Position numbers and translations under genes: made by a program. The notes under the pieces are model-generated. The model was not told the origin of the DNA and did not search any database. It worked only from the letters and a program-made list of their open reading frames with translations. A DNA stretch of 64,000 nt from Cupriavidus sp. P-10 (GTDB lineage Bacteria > Pseudomonadota > Gammaproteobacteria > Burkholderiales > Burkholderiaceae). Positions 29,339 to 40,370 of the stretch are shown one piece after another (positions within the stretch are counted from its first letter, which is position 1; each line of letters starts with the position of its first letter). The DNA lies in contig NZ_AP025170.1 of NCBI RefSeq assembly GCF_003402535.2, forward strand, positions 2,914,001-2,978,000, in the 5' to 3' direction.

Positions 29339-29868
29339 TGGCATCGTCCACGTCCCGTTCCGCTCGCCCGGCCCGCCGCGGCAGCAAGGCCGCCGGCAAC
29401 ACCACGCCGCTGCTGTGGCTGGCGTTTGCGCTGCTGGTGGTGCTGCTTGACCAGTTCTTCAAGATCGTCATCGTGCGCAGCTTCACCTACGGTGAGTCGC
29501 GCCCGGTCACCAGCTTCTTCAACCTGGTGCTGGTCTACAACAAGGGCGCGGCGTTCAGCTTCCTGGCAGACGCCGGCGGCTGGCAGCGCTGGTTCTTTAC
29601 CGGCCTGGGCATCGTGGTCGGGGCGTTCATCGTGTGGCTGCTGTATCGCCATACCGGGCAGCGGCTGTTCTGCTTCGCGGTGTCGCTGATCCTGGGCGGC
29701 GCGGTCGGCAACGTGATCGACCGCGTGGTCTACGGTCACGTGGTCGACTTCCTGGATTTCTACGTGGGCAGGTATCACTGGCCGGCCTTCAATGTCGCCG
29801 ACTGCGCGATCACGGTCGGTGCGGTGCTGCTAATCGTGGATGAGTTGCGGCGGGTACGGCGGCACTAA
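29338..29868 (+). CDS. lspA: Lipoprotein signal peptidase II
   Basis: Inner-membrane aspartic protease (176 aa) that cleaves prolipoproteins. It has four hydrophobic spans and the catalytic aspartates in GNVIDR (D128) and FNVADCAI (D155). A 20-residue basic Ser/Arg-rich N-terminus precedes the first span. It is translationally coupled to ileS by a one-base overlap, the common bacterial arrangement. Confidence 0.97.
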   Translation: MASSTSRSARPARRGSKAAGNTTPLLWLAFALLVVLLDQFFKIVIVRSFTYGESRPVTSFFNLVLVYNKGAAFSFLADAGGWQRWFFTGLGIVVGAFIVWLLYRHTGQRLFCFAVSLILGGAVGNVIDRVVYGHVVDFLDFYVGRYHWPAFNVADCAITVGAVLLIVDELRRVRRH

Positions 29869-29896
29869 ACGCCGCGACCGCACGCAGGTGACGCCG

Positions 29897-29920
29897 GGGC
29901 CGCGAAAGCGGCCCTGTTGC
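29897..29920 (+). terminator. GNRA-capped hairpin between lspA and coaBC
   Basis: A 7-bp GC stem (29897-29903 with 29908-29914) closed by a GAAA tetraloop, with only a weak T tail. It may attenuate readthrough from ileS-lspA into coaBC, not end it fully. Confidence 0.4.
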
Positions 29921-30006
29921 CATCCTTCGCGAGCGCCGGCAGCAGCCCTCGCGCCGTGCCGGTATCATGCCGGTTTCCACCCTGATCCCCACCCTTCGAG
30001 CCCACC

Positions 30007-31209
30007 ATGGATTTGCGCGGCAAGCACATCGTTCTCGGCCTGACCGGCGGCATCGCCTGCTACAAGTCGGCCGAGCTGGTTCGCCTGCTGACCAAGGCCG
30101 GCGCCACCGTGCAGGTGGCCATGACCGAGGCGGCAACCCACTTCATTACCCCGGTGACGATGCAGGCGCTGTCCGGCCGCCCGGTGTTCCTGTCGCAGTG
30201 GGACGCCCGCATCGACAACAACATGGCGCATATCGACCTCTCGCGCGAGGCCGACGCCATCGTCATCGCCCCGGCTTCCACCGATTTCATGGCGCGCCTG
30301 GCCAATGGCCTGTGCGACGACCTGCTGAGCACGCTGTGCATCGCACGCGACTGCCCGCTGCTGGTGGCACCGGCGATGAACCGCCAGATGTGGGCCGCGC
30401 CGGCAACCCAGCGCAACGCCGCGCAACTGCGCGCCGACGGCGTGACCATCCTGGGGCCGGGCAGTGGCGACCAGGCCTGTGGCGAAGTCGGCGACGGCCG
30501 CATGCTCGAGCCGGAAGAACTACTCGACGACATCATCGCTTTCTTCCAGCCCAAGCCGCTGCAAGGCAGGCGCGTGCTGATCACCGCCGGCCCGACCTTC
30601 GAGGCGATCGACCCGGTGCGCGGCATCACCAACCTGTCGTCAGGCAAGATGGGCTTCTCGATCGCGCGCGCGGCGCGCGAGGCCGGCGCCGAGGTCCTGC
30701 TGGTGGCCGGACCAACCAGCCTGCCGACGCCGCGCGGCGTGGCGCGCACCGACGTGCGCAGCGCGCAGCAGATGCATGACGCGGTGCTGGCACAGCTGCC
30801 CGGCGCCGACGTCTTCGTCGCCGTGGCCGCGGTGGCCGACTGGCGCCCCGCCGAGGTGGCGCAGCAGAAGCTGAAGAAGGCCAACGACACCGACACGCCC
30901 ACGCTGCAGTTCGTGCAGAACCCCGACATCCTCGCCACCGTGGCGGCGCGCACGGATGCGCCCTACTGTGTCGGCTTTGCCGCCGAGAGCGAGAACCTGG
31001 AGCAGTACGGCGAACAGAAGCGCCAGCGCAAGGGCGTGCCGCTGCTGGTCGGCAATATCGGGCACCATACCTTTGGCCTGGACGACAACGAGATCGTGCT
31101 GTTCGATGCCGCCGGCATGACACGGCTGCCGCGCGCCGACAAGCTCTCGCTGGCGCGCCAGCTGGTAGCCGCGATCGGCCAGCGGCTGCCGGGCCGCGCG
31201 CGGCCCTGA
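30007..31209 (+). CDS. coaBC: Bifunctional phosphopantothenoylcysteine synthetase/decarboxylase
   Basis: Two-domain coenzyme A enzyme (400 aa). The N-terminal CoaC flavoprotein part has GGIACYKSAELVR, catalytic H75 and the Cys in QACGEVGDGRM (C158). The C-terminal CoaB part starts near VLITAGPTFEAIDPVRGITN and makes phosphopantothenoylcysteine with CTP. Length and residue numbering match the E. coli enzyme. The next gene starts 15 bases downstream. Confidence 0.97.
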   Translation: MDLRGKHIVLGLTGGIACYKSAELVRLLTKAGATVQVAMTEAATHFITPVTMQALSGRPVFLSQWDARIDNNMAHIDLSREADAIVIAPASTDFMARLANGLCDDLLSTLCIARDCPLLVAPAMNRQMWAAPATQRNAAQLRADGVTILGPGSGDQACGEVGDGRMLEPEELLDDIIAFFQPKPLQGRRVLITAGPTFEAIDPVRGITNLSSGKMGFSIARAAREAGAEVLLVAGPTSLPTPRGVARTDVRSAQQMHDAVLAQLPGADVFVAVAAVADWRPAEVAQQKLKKANDTDTPTLQFVQNPDILATVAARTDAPYCVGFAAESENLEQYGEQKRQRKGVPLLVGNIGHHTFGLDDNEIVLFDAAGMTRLPRADKLSLARQLVAAIGQRLPGRARP

Positions 31210-31224
31210 ACGCGGAGCCGTCCA

Positions 31225-32244
31225 ATGACCAAGCCACGCCTGCGCCTGTCCGTACTCGACCAGAGCCCCGTCATCGCCGGCCACACCGCGCGCGATGCGC
31301 TCGCCGCCACCGTGGAACTGGCGCAGATGGCCGACGCGCTGGGCTACACCCGCTACTGGTGCGCCGAGCACCATGGCCTGCACGGCGTCTGCAATCCCGC
31401 GCCCGAAGTGATGCTGGCCCGCATCGGCAGCGTCACGCAGCGCATCCGTCTCGGCTCGGGCGGCGTGATGCTGCCCTATTACAGCCCCTTCAAGGTGGCA
31501 GAGCAGTTCCGCATGCTCGAAGGCCTGTTCCCGAACCGGATCGATCTTGGCGTCGGCCGCGCGCCTGGCGGCGACCTGCGCACCGCGCAGGCGGTGGCGA
31601 TGGGCCAATACGACCGGGGCGCGCAGTTCGAGGAGCAGGTGCGCGACCTGTCGGCGCTACTGCGCGGCGAAGTGCCGCCGGGCCACCTGGCCGAGGGGGT
31701 GCTGCTGCAGCCCGAGATCGATACCCGGCCCGAGCTGTGGGTGCTGGGCTCCAGCGACTACGGCGGCGCGCTGGCCGCGCGGCTGGGCCTGCGCTTTGCC
31801 TTTGCCCACTTCATCAACGCGCATGCCGGCCACCTGGTGGCACAGCAGTATCGCGAGGATTTCGCGCCCGGCTACGAAGCCAGGCCTTACAGCGCGGCCG
31901 CCATCTTCGTGATCTGCGCCGATACCGATGCCGAAGCCGCCGAACTGGAACGCGCCGTCGACCTGCGCCGCCTGCAGATGGCCTATGGCGTCAACGCGCC
32001 GATCCCGTCGCTGGCGCAGGCCGCGGAGTTTACGCCTACCGAACGCGATCAGTTCGTGATCGAGCGCGAGCGACCCCGCACCCTGTGCGGCACCCCCGAG
32101 CGTGTAGCCGCGCGCATGGAAGCGTTGCGCGAGCAGTTTGCCGCTGACGAACTGGTCGTGCTGAGCGTCACCGCCAGCTACGCCGCGCGGCTGCGCACCT
32201 ACGAACTGCTGGCACAGGCGTTCGACCTCGGCGGCACGGCCTGA
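31225..32244 (+). CDS. Luciferase-like FMN-dependent oxidoreductase
   Basis: A 339-residue LLM-class flavin protein of the MsnO8 type. The family segments SVLDQSPV, YTRYWCAEHHG and RIRLGSGGVMLPYYSPFKVAEQFRMLEGLFP..GRAPGGD are clear. It resembles bacterial luciferase alpha subunits without a known substrate. Its position between coaBC and dut, 15 bases after coaBC, suggests co-transcription with housekeeping genes rather than a catabolic operon. Confidence 0.82.
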   Translation: MTKPRLRLSVLDQSPVIAGHTARDALAATVELAQMADALGYTRYWCAEHHGLHGVCNPAPEVMLARIGSVTQRIRLGSGGVMLPYYSPFKVAEQFRMLEGLFPNRIDLGVGRAPGGDLRTAQAVAMGQYDRGAQFEEQVRDLSALLRGEVPPGHLAEGVLLQPEIDTRPELWVLGSSDYGGALAARLGLRFAFAHFINAHAGHLVAQQYREDFAPGYEARPYSAAAIFVICADTDAEAAELERAVDLRRLQMAYGVNAPIPSLAQAAEFTPTERDQFVIERERPRTLCGTPERVAARMEALREQFAADELVVLSVTASYAARLRTYELLAQAFDLGGTA

Positions 32245-32311
32245 GCCCGTCCGTCCGGTATCATGCGCCGCTGCCACCCAACCCGTTGAACCGAATTCCC
32301 CAGGATTGCCC

Positions 32312-32812
32312 ATGACCCAGCCCCTGAACCCCACCGTCGAAATCAAGGTGCTCGATGCCCGCCTGAACGAATGGGGCCTGCCCGCGTACCAGAGCGAAAT
32401 GGCCGCCGCCATCGACCTGCACGCCTGCGTCGATGAACCGGTGACGATTGCGCCGGGTACCGCCGCGCAACTGGTGCCCGCCGGCATCGCCGTGCATATG
32501 GGCAACCCCTATATGGCCGCGACCATCGTGCCGCGCTCGGGCCTGGGCCACAAGAAGGGCCTGGTACTGGGCAACTCGATCGGCGTGATCGATGCCGACT
32601 ACCAGGGCCAGATCATGGTCAGCGTGTGGAACCGCAACGCGCCGGGCACCGAGCCGATCGTGATCCAGCCAGGCGAGCGCATCGCGCAGATGATGTTCGT
32701 GCCGGTGCTGCGACCGGTGTTCACGACGGTCGACGAGTTCAGCGAAGACAGCGAACGCGGTGCGGGTGGCTTCGGCTCGACCGGTGTGCATCACGCCAAG
32801 GCCAGCGCCTGA
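32312..32812 (+). CDS. dut: dUTP diphosphatase
   Basis: Trimeric dUTPase (166 aa): dUTP to dUMP + PPi. Motifs: AAIDLHA near the N-terminus, PRSGLGHKKGLVLGNS, GVIDADYQGQIMVSVWN, ERIAQMMF and the C-terminal RGAGGFGSTG. ATG 32312 is preceded by CAGG; an in-frame TTG two codons earlier is less likely. It is followed by a strong terminator and closes the coaBC-LLM-dut run. Confidence 0.97.
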   Translation: MTQPLNPTVEIKVLDARLNEWGLPAYQSEMAAAIDLHACVDEPVTIAPGTAAQLVPAGIAVHMGNPYMAATIVPRSGLGHKKGLVLGNSIGVIDADYQGQIMVSVWNRNAPGTEPIVIQPGERIAQMMFVPVLRPVFTTVDEFSEDSERGAGGFGSTGVHHAKASA

Positions 32813-32831
32813 TCCCAGCGCCCCGACAAAG

Positions 32832-32862
32832 TAAAACTGGCGCCCTGCGGCGCCAGTTTGCA
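32832..32862. terminator. Terminator after dut
   Basis: A perfect 11-bp stem (32834-32844 with 32849-32859) with a 4-base loop. It sits between convergent dut and the VOC gene, with short A/T flanks. Confidence 0.75.
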
Positions 32863-32864
32863 TT

Positions 32865-33713
32865 TCAGCCCCGCTGCTCGAACAGCAACGCCACGCCACC
32901 CGCCGCCTCGGCCGGCACCAGCGTCTCGCGCGGGCCCAGATCGTGGGTGAGCACCCCGGCCGCACGCCACAGCGCACGCGCCGCAGCCAGGTCGCCGGTG
33001 CGCAAGCGAATCGCCGCGTAGCCTGGCACATCGCGCTGCACATAACCCGTTCCGGTCGCCGAGGCCAGCGCCTGCGGCGTGCTGACCACCAGCGTGGCGT
33101 CATCCAGCGCCAGGCTGCTGACATGCTCGCTCAGCTGCGTCAGCTCGCCGCCGGTCAGTTCCGCGTAGGCCCGCGCGGCGGCATCGACCAGCGCAGGCGC
33201 CACCACCAGGAACATGGTCGCGATGCTGTCGGCGCCGTTGGCGTGCGACATCCATTCCGGCCGCCACAGCAGTTCCGGCGTGCGGTGCTCGCAGACGAAG
33301 TAGCGTGCGCCCGGTGCATCGTCGAGTGCCGTCACGCGGAAGGTGGCCGGATGTTCGCTGCCATCGTCCAGCCGCACCGGGCGCGAGAACTCGATGGGAT
33401 CCGAGGTGTACCAACCCGACCCACGCAGCCGCGCGGCCGTGCCGAAGGCGTCGGCGCTCTTGCACGACATCGCCGCGCAGCCGCCGCCGCGCGCCTGCGC
33501 GTCCCAGTAGTACTGGCGGCTTGAGCTGGGCGCGGTCACGTGCAGCAGTTCGACATAGTCGTGACGCAGCATGATGCAGTGGTTCTGCGAACCCAGCGTG
33601 TGGTAGCCGCGCGGCGTCAGCGTAAAGCCGAGCCGCTGCCAGGCCTGCACCCCCGCATCGAGGTCGGGACACACCACCACCGCATGGTCGAACATTTCTG
33701 CTTGGCTTGCCAT
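32865..33713 (-). CDS. Glyoxalase-like (VOC) domain protein
   Basis: A 282-residue protein with a glyoxalase-like fold: FDHAVVVCPDLDAGVQAWQRLGF, then a long second half ending in ALLFEQRG. A conserved His/Glu metal pattern is plausible (H12 in FDHA; HDYVELLHV), but the substrate is unknown. I chose ATG 33713, since GAGG lies 8 bases upstream; GTG 33722 and ATG 33719 are in frame. The neighbouring Bug-type binding protein on the same strand may be co-transcribed. Confidence 0.7.
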   Translation of the reverse strand: MASQAEMFDHAVVVCPDLDAGVQAWQRLGFTLTPRGYHTLGSQNHCIMLRHDYVELLHVTAPSSSRQYYWDAQARGGGCAAMSCKSADAFGTAARLRGSGWYTSDPIEFSRPVRLDDGSEHPATFRVTALDDAPGARYFVCEHRTPELLWRPEWMSHANGADSIATMFLVVAPALVDAAARAYAELTGGELTQLSEHVSSLALDDATLVVSTPQALASATGTGYVQRDVPGYAAIRLRTGDLAAARALWRAAGVLTHDLGPRETLVPAEAAGGVALLFEQRG

Positions 33714-33761
33714 CGACATCACCTCAGTCTGTGCGGCGGGCGCCCCTGCGCCCGGCCGCCG

Positions 33762-34760
33762 TCATTCGAACTGGATATTGGCCTTGCGCGCCACGGCCTG
33801 CCACTTGTCATGCTCCTGGCGCACCAGCTTGCCGAGGTCGGCCGGGCTGCCGCCGACGATCTCGAAGCCCTGCGCGGCCAGCGCATCGACCACGCGCGGC
33901 TGGCGCAGCGATTCGACCAGCGCATGGTGGATCCGCGTGACCGTTGCCGCGGGCAGGTTCGCGGGTCCGAACACGCCGATCCAGGAATAGGCTTCAAAGC
34001 CCTTGAGTCCCTGCTCGGCAACGGTCGGCACCTGCGGCAACTGACGCAGGCGACTGGTGCCGGTCACGCCCAGCACCTTGATGGTGCGGGCCGCCACATG
34101 CGCCTGTACCGCGGCATAGCTGCTGAAAAAAAGATCGACCTCATTGGCCAGCACCGCCTGCACGGCCGGGCCGCCGCCCTTGTAAGGCACGTGGAGCATA
34201 TGCATGCCGGCTTCGGTCGCCAGCGCCTCGGCCGCAAGCTGGTTCAGGCTGCCGATGCCGGACGAGGCAAAGCGCACGCTATCGGGCTTGGCCCTGGCCA
34301 ACGCCACCAGCTCGCGCACGTTGGAGGCTGGCAACGAGGGATTGGCCGCGATCACCAGCGGGAAGCGCACCAGCTGCGAGATCGGCGTGAAATCGTGGAA
34401 GGTGTCGTAGGGCAGCTGCTTGTAGGCAAACGGGTTGATGGCGTGCGTATCGAACGCCATCAGCAGCGTGCTGCCGTCCGGCCTGGCGCGCGCCACGGTG
34501 CTGGACGCGATCAGGCCGCCGGCACCCGGCTTGTTGTCGACCACCACGGCCTGCCCCAGCGCCGCCTTCAGCCCCGGCTGCAACTGCCGCGCGACGATAT
34601 CGACGCTGCCGCCCGGCGGGAATGGCAGCACCAGCGCCAGTGGACGGTTGCCGGCCGGCGCCTCGGCGGCGGCGGCGCGCATCATCGGAACGGGCATGGC
34701 GCCCAGCGGCAGGATCTTGAGCAGCAGGCGGCGGCGCCGCGTGCGTTCGGCAGAGGACAT
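33762..34760 (-). CDS. Bug/TctC-family solute-binding protein
   Basis: Periplasmic binding protein of the tripartite tricarboxylate transporter family (332 aa). A twin-arginine-like basic stretch (TRRRRLLLK) starts the signal peptide. The mature part has PFPPGGSVDIVARQL, VVVDNKPGAGGLIAS and VPYKGGGPAVQAVLANEVDLFF, typical of Bug proteins. No TctA/TctB permease is adjacent, as with the many orphan Bug genes in Cupriavidus and Bordetella. The ligand is probably a carboxylate. Start at ATG 34760; the frame extends 47 codons upstream without support. Confidence 0.88.
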   Translation of the reverse strand: MSSAERTRRRRLLLKILPLGAMPVPMMRAAAAEAPAGNRPLALVLPFPPGGSVDIVARQLQPGLKAALGQAVVVDNKPGAGGLIASSTVARARPDGSTLLMAFDTHAINPFAYKQLPYDTFHDFTPISQLVRFPLVIAANPSLPASNVRELVALARAKPDSVRFASSGIGSLNQLAAEALATEAGMHMLHVPYKGGGPAVQAVLANEVDLFFSSYAAVQAHVAARTIKVLGVTGTSRLRQLPQVPTVAEQGLKGFEAYSWIGVFGPANLPAATVTRIHHALVESLRQPRVVDALAAQGFEIVGGSPADLGKLVRQEHDKWQAVARKANIQFE

Positions 34761-34803
34761 CGGGTATTCGAGCGTTGGCGGCCACAAAGCCGGCGGCCGC
34801 CGG

Positions 34804-34833
34804 GACAAAAAAGAAGAGGCGGCACAAGCCGCC
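34804..34833 (-). terminator. Intrinsic terminator of clpS-clpA
   Basis: A 6-bp GC stem (34818-34823 with 34828-34833, loop ACAA) is followed on the minus strand by a pyrimidine/T-rich run (34817-34806). It lies about 100 bases past the clpA stop. Confidence 0.65.
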
Positions 34834-34936
34834 CCCTGTATTTTGCCCGATGATCGGCCACGTTGCAGGCAACCCCGGCCAGGCAGCGCCCGGATCGGCA
34901 CGATCCGGTGCGATTTTCGGCCGGATCGGTTGCCGC

Positions 34937-37231
34937 TCAGGCCTCGGCGCGCTGCTCTTCCGGCGCCTCGGGCGGTTCCGGCTCGATCTCGGAGAAATCG
35001 AGCTTGATCTGGTCCTGCTCGTCCAGGTCGACCACCACCTTGCCGCCGGACACCAGCCTGCCGAACAGCAGCTCGTCGGCCAGCGCCTTGCGGATCATGT
35101 CCTGGATCAGGCGCTGCATCGGGCGCGCGCCCATCAGCGGATCGAACCCCTTGTGCGCCAGGAACTTGCGCAGCTTCTCGGTAAAGCTGGCTTCCACCTT
35201 CTTCTCGTGCAACTGCTCTTCCAGCTGCATCAGGAACTTGTCGACCACGCGCAGGATGATTTCCTCGTCCAGCGAGCGGAAGCTGATGGTGGAATCCAGC
35301 CGGTTGCGGAACTCCGGCGTGAACATGCGCTTGATGTCGGCCATCTCGTCGCCCTGCTCGCGCGAGCTGGTGAAGCCGATGGTGGCGCGGTTCATGGTTT
35401 CCGCCCCCGCATTGGTGGTCATGATGATGATCACGTTGCGGAAGTCGGCGCGCCGGCCGTTGTTGTCGGTCAGCGAACCATGGTCCATCACCTGCAACAG
35501 GATATTGAAGATATCCGGGTGCGCCTTCTCGATTTCGTCCAGCAGCAGCACGCAGTGCGGCTTCTTGGTGACGGCTTCGGTCAGCAGGCCGCCCTGGTCA
35601 AAGCCCACGTAGCCCGGGGGCGCGCCAATGAGCCGGCTCACCGCGTGGCGTTCCATGTACTCGGACATGTCGAAGCGCAGCAGCTCGATGCCCATGATGA
35701 AGGCGAGTTGCTTGGCGACCTCGGTCTTGCCCACGCCGGTGGGGCCCGAGAACAGGAACGAGCCGATCGGCTTGTCGGTCTTGCCCAGGCCGGCACGCGA
35801 CATCTTGATCGCGGATGCCAGCGCCTCGATCGCGGGATCCTGGCCGAACACCACCGACTTCAGGTCGCGTTCCAGCGTCTGCAGCTTGCTGCGGTCGTCC
35901 TGGTTCACGCTCTGCGGCGGGATGCGCGCGATGCGCGAGACGATGTCCTCGATCTCGCCCTTGCCGATGGTCTTCTTCTGCTTGGACTTCGGCAGGATGC
36001 GCTGCGCCGCGCCGGCCTCGTCGATCACGTCGATCGCCTTGTCCGGCAGGTGGCGGTCGGTGATGAAGCGGGCCGACAGCTCGGCCGCGGCGGTCAGCGC
36101 AGAAGCCGCGTACTTGACGCCGTGGTGTTCCTCGAAGCGCGACTTCAGGCCGCGCAGGATCTGCACGGTCTGGTCGACCGAGGGCTCGACCACATCGATC
36201 TTCTGGAAGCGCCGCGACAGCGCCGCGTCCTTCTCGAAGATGCCGCGGTACTCCGTGAACGTGGTCGCGCCGATGCACTTGAGCTGGCCCGACGACAGCG
36301 CCGGCTTGAGCAGGTTGCTGGCGTCCAGCGTCCCGCCCGATGCGGCGCCCGCGCCGATCAGCGTGTGGATCTCGTCGATGAACAGGATCGCGTTGGGATT
36401 GTCCTTGAGCGACTTGAGCACGCCCTTCAGGCGCTGCTCGAAGTCACCGCGGTACTTGGTGCCGGCCAGCAGCGCGCCCATGTCGAGCGAGTAGACGGTG
36501 GCCTTTTCCAGGATGTCCGGGACTTCGTTCTTGGTGATGCGCCAGGCCAGGCCCTCCGCAATCGCGGTCTTGCCGACGCCGGCCTCGCCCACCAGCAGCG
36601 GGTTGTTCTTGCGCCGGCGGCACAGCACCTGCACCACGCGCTCGACTTCGCTTTCGCGGCCGATCAGCGGGTCGATCTTGCCGGCCTTGGCCAGCGCGTT
36701 CAGGTTCTGGGTGTATTGCTCGAGCGGGCTTTCCTTGCCATCGCCGCCTTCGCCTTCACCAGCCGCATCGCCATGCTTGGCAGGCTCGGACTGGTCCTTG
36801 CGGATGCCGTGGCTGATGAAGTTGACCACGTCCAGCCGCGTCACGCCCTGCTGCTGCAGGTAGTAGACCGCGTGCGAATCCTTCTCGCCGAAGATGGCGA
36901 CGAGCACGTTGGCACCTGTCACTTCCTTCTTGCCGTTGGAAGTGGACTGGACGTGCATGATCGCGCGCTGGATCACGCGCTGGAAGCCGAGCGTAGGCTG
37001 GGTATCGACTTCGTCGGTCCCCGGCACCACCGGCGTGTTATCGGCGATGAAGTTCTTGAGGCTAGTGCGCAGGTCCTCGATATTGGCCGCGCACGCGCGC
37101 AAGACTTCAGCTGCCGTGGGATTGTCGAGCAATGCCAGCAGCAGATGCTCCACGGTTATGAACTCGTGGCGCGCCTGCCGGGCTTCGACAAAAGCCATGT
37201 GCAGGCTCACTTCCAATTCTTGCGCAATCAT
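34937..37231 (-). CDS. clpA: ATP-dependent Clp protease ATPase subunit ClpA
   Basis: Hsp100 unfoldase (764 aa) that feeds substrates to ClpP. It has an N-terminal repeat domain ([34 protein letters not shown]), AAA-1 Walker [14 protein letters not shown] and AAA-2 Walker [17 protein letters not shown] 37231 overlaps the clpS stop (ATGA), with GGAGG upstream; six extra upstream codons are not supported. It acts with ClpS on N-end-rule substrates. Confidence 0.97.
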   Translation of the reverse strand: MIAQELEVSLHMAFVEARQARHEFITVEHLLLALLDNPTAAEVLRACAANIEDLRTSLKNFIADNTPVVPGTDEVDTQPTLGFQRVIQRAIMHVQSTSNGKKEVTGANVLVAIFGEKDSHAVYYLQQQGVTRLDVVNFISHGIRKDQSEPAKHGDAAGEGEGGDGKESPLEQYTQNLNALAKAGKIDPLIGRESEVERVVQVLCRRRKNNPLLVGEAGVGKTAIAEGLAWRITKNEVPDILEKATVYSLDMGALLAGTKYRGDFEQRLKGVLKSLKDNPNAILFIDEIHTLIGAGAASGGTLDASNLLKPALSSGQLKCIGATTFTEYRGIFEKDAALSRRFQKIDVVEPSVDQTVQILRGLKSRFEEHHGVKYAASALTAAAELSARFITDRHLPDKAIDVIDEAGAAQRILPKSKQKKTIGKGEIEDIVSRIARIPPQSVNQDDRSKLQTLERDLKSVVFGQDPAIEALASAIKMSRAGLGKTDKPIGSFLFSGPTGVGKTEVAKQLAFIMGIELLRFDMSEYMERHAVSRLIGAPPGYVGFDQGGLLTEAVTKKPHCVLLLDEIEKAHPDIFNILLQVMDHGSLTDNNGRRADFRNVIIIMTTNAGAETMNRATIGFTSSREQGDEMADIKRMFTPEFRNRLDSTISFRSLDEEIILRVVDKFLMQLEEQLHEKKVEASFTEKLRKFLAHKGFDPLMGARPMQRLIQDMIRKALADELLFGRLVSGGKVVVDLDEQDQIKLDFSEIEPEPPEAPEEQRAEA

Positions 37232-37554
37232 GCTTCCTCCATCACGCACTGCAGGGGGTGCCCCGCCTGCCGCGCGTGCGTTGACACCAGCTCGACCTTT
37301 GTCGCCGCGATATCCCTGGTGTAAATACCGCAGACGCCCTTTCCTTCCCGGTGCACGGTCAGCATGATCTGCGTCGCCGTTTCCCGGTCCCTGCTGAAAT
37401 ACTGCTGCAGGATCATCACGACAAACTCCATCGGAGTGTAGTCGTCGTTAAGCAGCACCACCTTGTACATGGCAGGCGGTTTAAGCGCCTGCTCTTTACG
37501 CTCCAGGATGGTGCCCGCTTCGCGTTGTGGGACATTCGCAAGCCGTGTAGCCAT
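37228..37554 (-). CDS. clpS: ATP-dependent Clp protease adaptor ClpS
   Basis: A 108-residue N-degron adaptor. The core [24 protein letters not shown] includes the N-degron-binding [10 protein letters not shown] segment, followed by [19 protein letters not shown]. It precedes clpA and overlaps it by four bases, the standard ClpS-ClpA arrangement. Confidence 0.97.
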   Translation of the reverse strand: MATRLANVPQREAGTILERKEQALKPPAMYKVVLLNDDYTPMEFVVMILQQYFSRDRETATQIMLTVHREGKGVCGIYTRDIAATKVELVSTHARQAGHPLQCVMEEA

Positions 37555-38084
37555 GGCTTTATTCTAACCCTTACTCGCAACTCTGCAATTTGGGGAAAAG
37601 GCGCCGGATTCAAGGGCCGGGTTACCTGTTTCCGGTTATGGAAAAGCGCGGAACCGCACGCCAGAGGCATTGCAATGCACGTGACGGGATCCGGCCGGAC
37701 TGATCCGGACAATACCCGATGCTTGCCGCCAAGGTACCATCCCGCGCCGTCCGATTCCCACCACACCCTGCCCGCAGTGGGGATTCCGCCAGCTTGACAG
37801 TATGTATGTTTGACAGAAGAATCGATCGCACACCCGCCTGAGGCCAGCGAGTCAAAGCAAAAGGCCAATGGGCGGGTGATCCGTGAGCAGGGAGGCCCAC
37901 GGCCCGGCGGCGGCGAGTCAGCATCGAGACTGGCCGCCAGCGATTGCACCTCGCCGCGCGTCATCGCTGGCCGCACCTCAGGATGCGGCCGGTCATGGCG
38001 TCGCAGTGCGTGCGCGGCAGTCCGTATCATCCGGCCGGCATCGGCTTCCCCGCTTTGAAATCTGCTATTTCGTTGGGGGAGTAT
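37555..38084. other. Gene-free region between clpS and the cold-shock gene
   Basis: About 530 bases without a credible ORF. TTGACAG occurs twice in direct orientation near 37793-37816. The region should hold divergent promoters of clpS and the csp gene, and possibly a long csp leader as in other cold-shock genes, but I cannot place a consensus promoter with confidence. Confidence 0.45.
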
Positions 38085-38291
38085 ATGGCAAGCGGTATCG
38101 TCAAATGGTTCAATGACGCCAAGGGTTTCGGTTTTATCAAGCCGGACGAGGGCGAAGAAGAACTGTTTGCGCACTTTTCGGCTATCCAGATGTCGGGCTT
38201 CAAGACGCTGAAGGAAGGTCAACGCGTCTCGTTCGAGGTGGTCCAGGGCCCCAAGGGCAAGCAAGCCACCAATATCCAGGACGCCGCCTAA
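38085..38291 (+). CDS. Cold-shock protein, CspA family
   Basis: A 68-residue single-stranded nucleic acid binding protein. RNP1 KGFGFI and RNP2-like LFAHFSAI are present; RNP2 has Leu-Phe-Ala for the common Val-Phe-Val. The start is ATG 38085, preceded by GGGGGAG. It probably acts as an RNA chaperone. Family members cannot be told apart by temperature response from sequence. Confidence 0.95.
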   Translation: MASGIVKWFNDAKGFGFIKPDEGEEELFAHFSAIQMSGFKTLKEGQRVSFEVVQGPKGKQATNIQDAA

Positions 38292-38374
38292 GCTGCGCCG
38301 CGACCGTATCCCGGCCGACAGAGCCGTGGGACGGTCTACGAGGGTGCGGGGGGAACTCCCCCGGGACGGGATCG

Positions 38375-38423
38375 GTGCCAGTGCCCGCCCGGCCGTCTCA
38401 GGCGGCCGGGCGGGCACTGGCGC
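38375..38423. repeat. Long perfect GC-rich inverted repeat after csp
   Basis: Arms 38378-38394 and 38404-38420 (17 bases, starting CCAGTGCCCG) are perfectly complementary, and the pairing extends one base inwards. There is no following T run. It is much longer than a usual terminator stem; see findings. Confidence 0.75.
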
Positions 38424-38449
38424 ATATCAGCTGCACGCACCGCATCCGA

Positions 38450-38486
38450 CGGAAAGCCCGGCCTCGTGCCGGGCTTTCTGCTTTCC
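38450..38486. terminator. Terminator between csp and VOC gene
   Basis: An 11-bp stem (38452-38462 with 38468-38478) with a 5-base loop and T-rich tail on the plus strand. It is shared by convergent transcripts. Confidence 0.7.
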
Positions 38487-38509
38487 CAAGCCGCCGTGGG
38501 CTGCCCAGC

Positions 38510-38971
38510 TCAGGCCCAGCCGTCGATCTTCAGCCCGCTGGCTTGCTCGGCCTCTTCCTTTGTGACCTGACGCACAGTCTGGCCGAATGTCCAGACATGA
38601 CCTTCCGGGTCCCGCGCCGTGTAGGTGCGGTCGCCATAGAACTCATCCTGCGGCTCGCGCATGATCACGGCCCCGGCGGCGCGCGCCCGCTCGCAGTGCT
38701 GGTCAAGCCCATCCTGCAGGTGCACATGCACCGTCTGCGTATTCTTACCGCCGATCGACGCCGGGCTGGCGGTAAAGTCCGCCCACTCGCTGCCGACCAT
38801 CAGGTAACTATTGCCGAAGCGCATTTCCGAGTGCACCAGCTGGTCCTGCTGGTCGCGGATCACCATCACCCGCTGGAAGCCGAAGGCGCGCTCCAGCCAG
38901 TCCAGCGCGGCCAGCGGGTCCTTGTAGAAGATGGCCGCGCCGAAGGCGGTGCGACGGAAAGGATCGTCCAT
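38510..38971 (-). CDS. VOC/PhnB-like glyoxalase superfamily protein
   Basis: A 153-residue protein with one VOC fold: AAIFYKDPLAALDWLERAFGFQ at the N-terminus and YTARDPEGHVWTFGQT near the C-terminus. This is the pattern of PhnB/YnzB-type proteins lacking obvious glyoxalase I residues. The substrate is not known. It is monocistronic between two terminators. Confidence 0.75.
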   Translation of the reverse strand: MDDPFRRTAFGAAIFYKDPLAALDWLERAFGFQRVMVIRDQQDQLVHSEMRFGNSYLMVGSEWADFTASPASIGGKNTQTVHVHLQDGLDQHCERARAAGAVIMREPQDEFYGDRTYTARDPEGHVWTFGQTVRQVTKEEAEQASGLKIDGWA

Positions 38972-39044
38972 GGCAGTCTCCCCGGGGCCACCGGCCCGTC
39001 CATTGCAATCCCTGACGTTCTAGGCAAGCTGGCGCGCGGGCGCA

Positions 39045-39086
39045 AGAAAAAACCCCGCAGCCGGGACACGGCAGCGGGGTTTTTCA
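39045..39086 (-). terminator. Terminator of icd
   Basis: A stem of about 10 bp (39049-39058 with 39074-39083) with a 15-base apical part, flanked on the minus strand by a T run. It lies about 35 bases past the icd stop. Confidence 0.78.
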
Positions 39087-39119
39087 AGCCAGGACGCCCG
39101 CAGCAGCGGGAGTCCGCGC

Positions 39120-40370
<1,251 letters not shown>

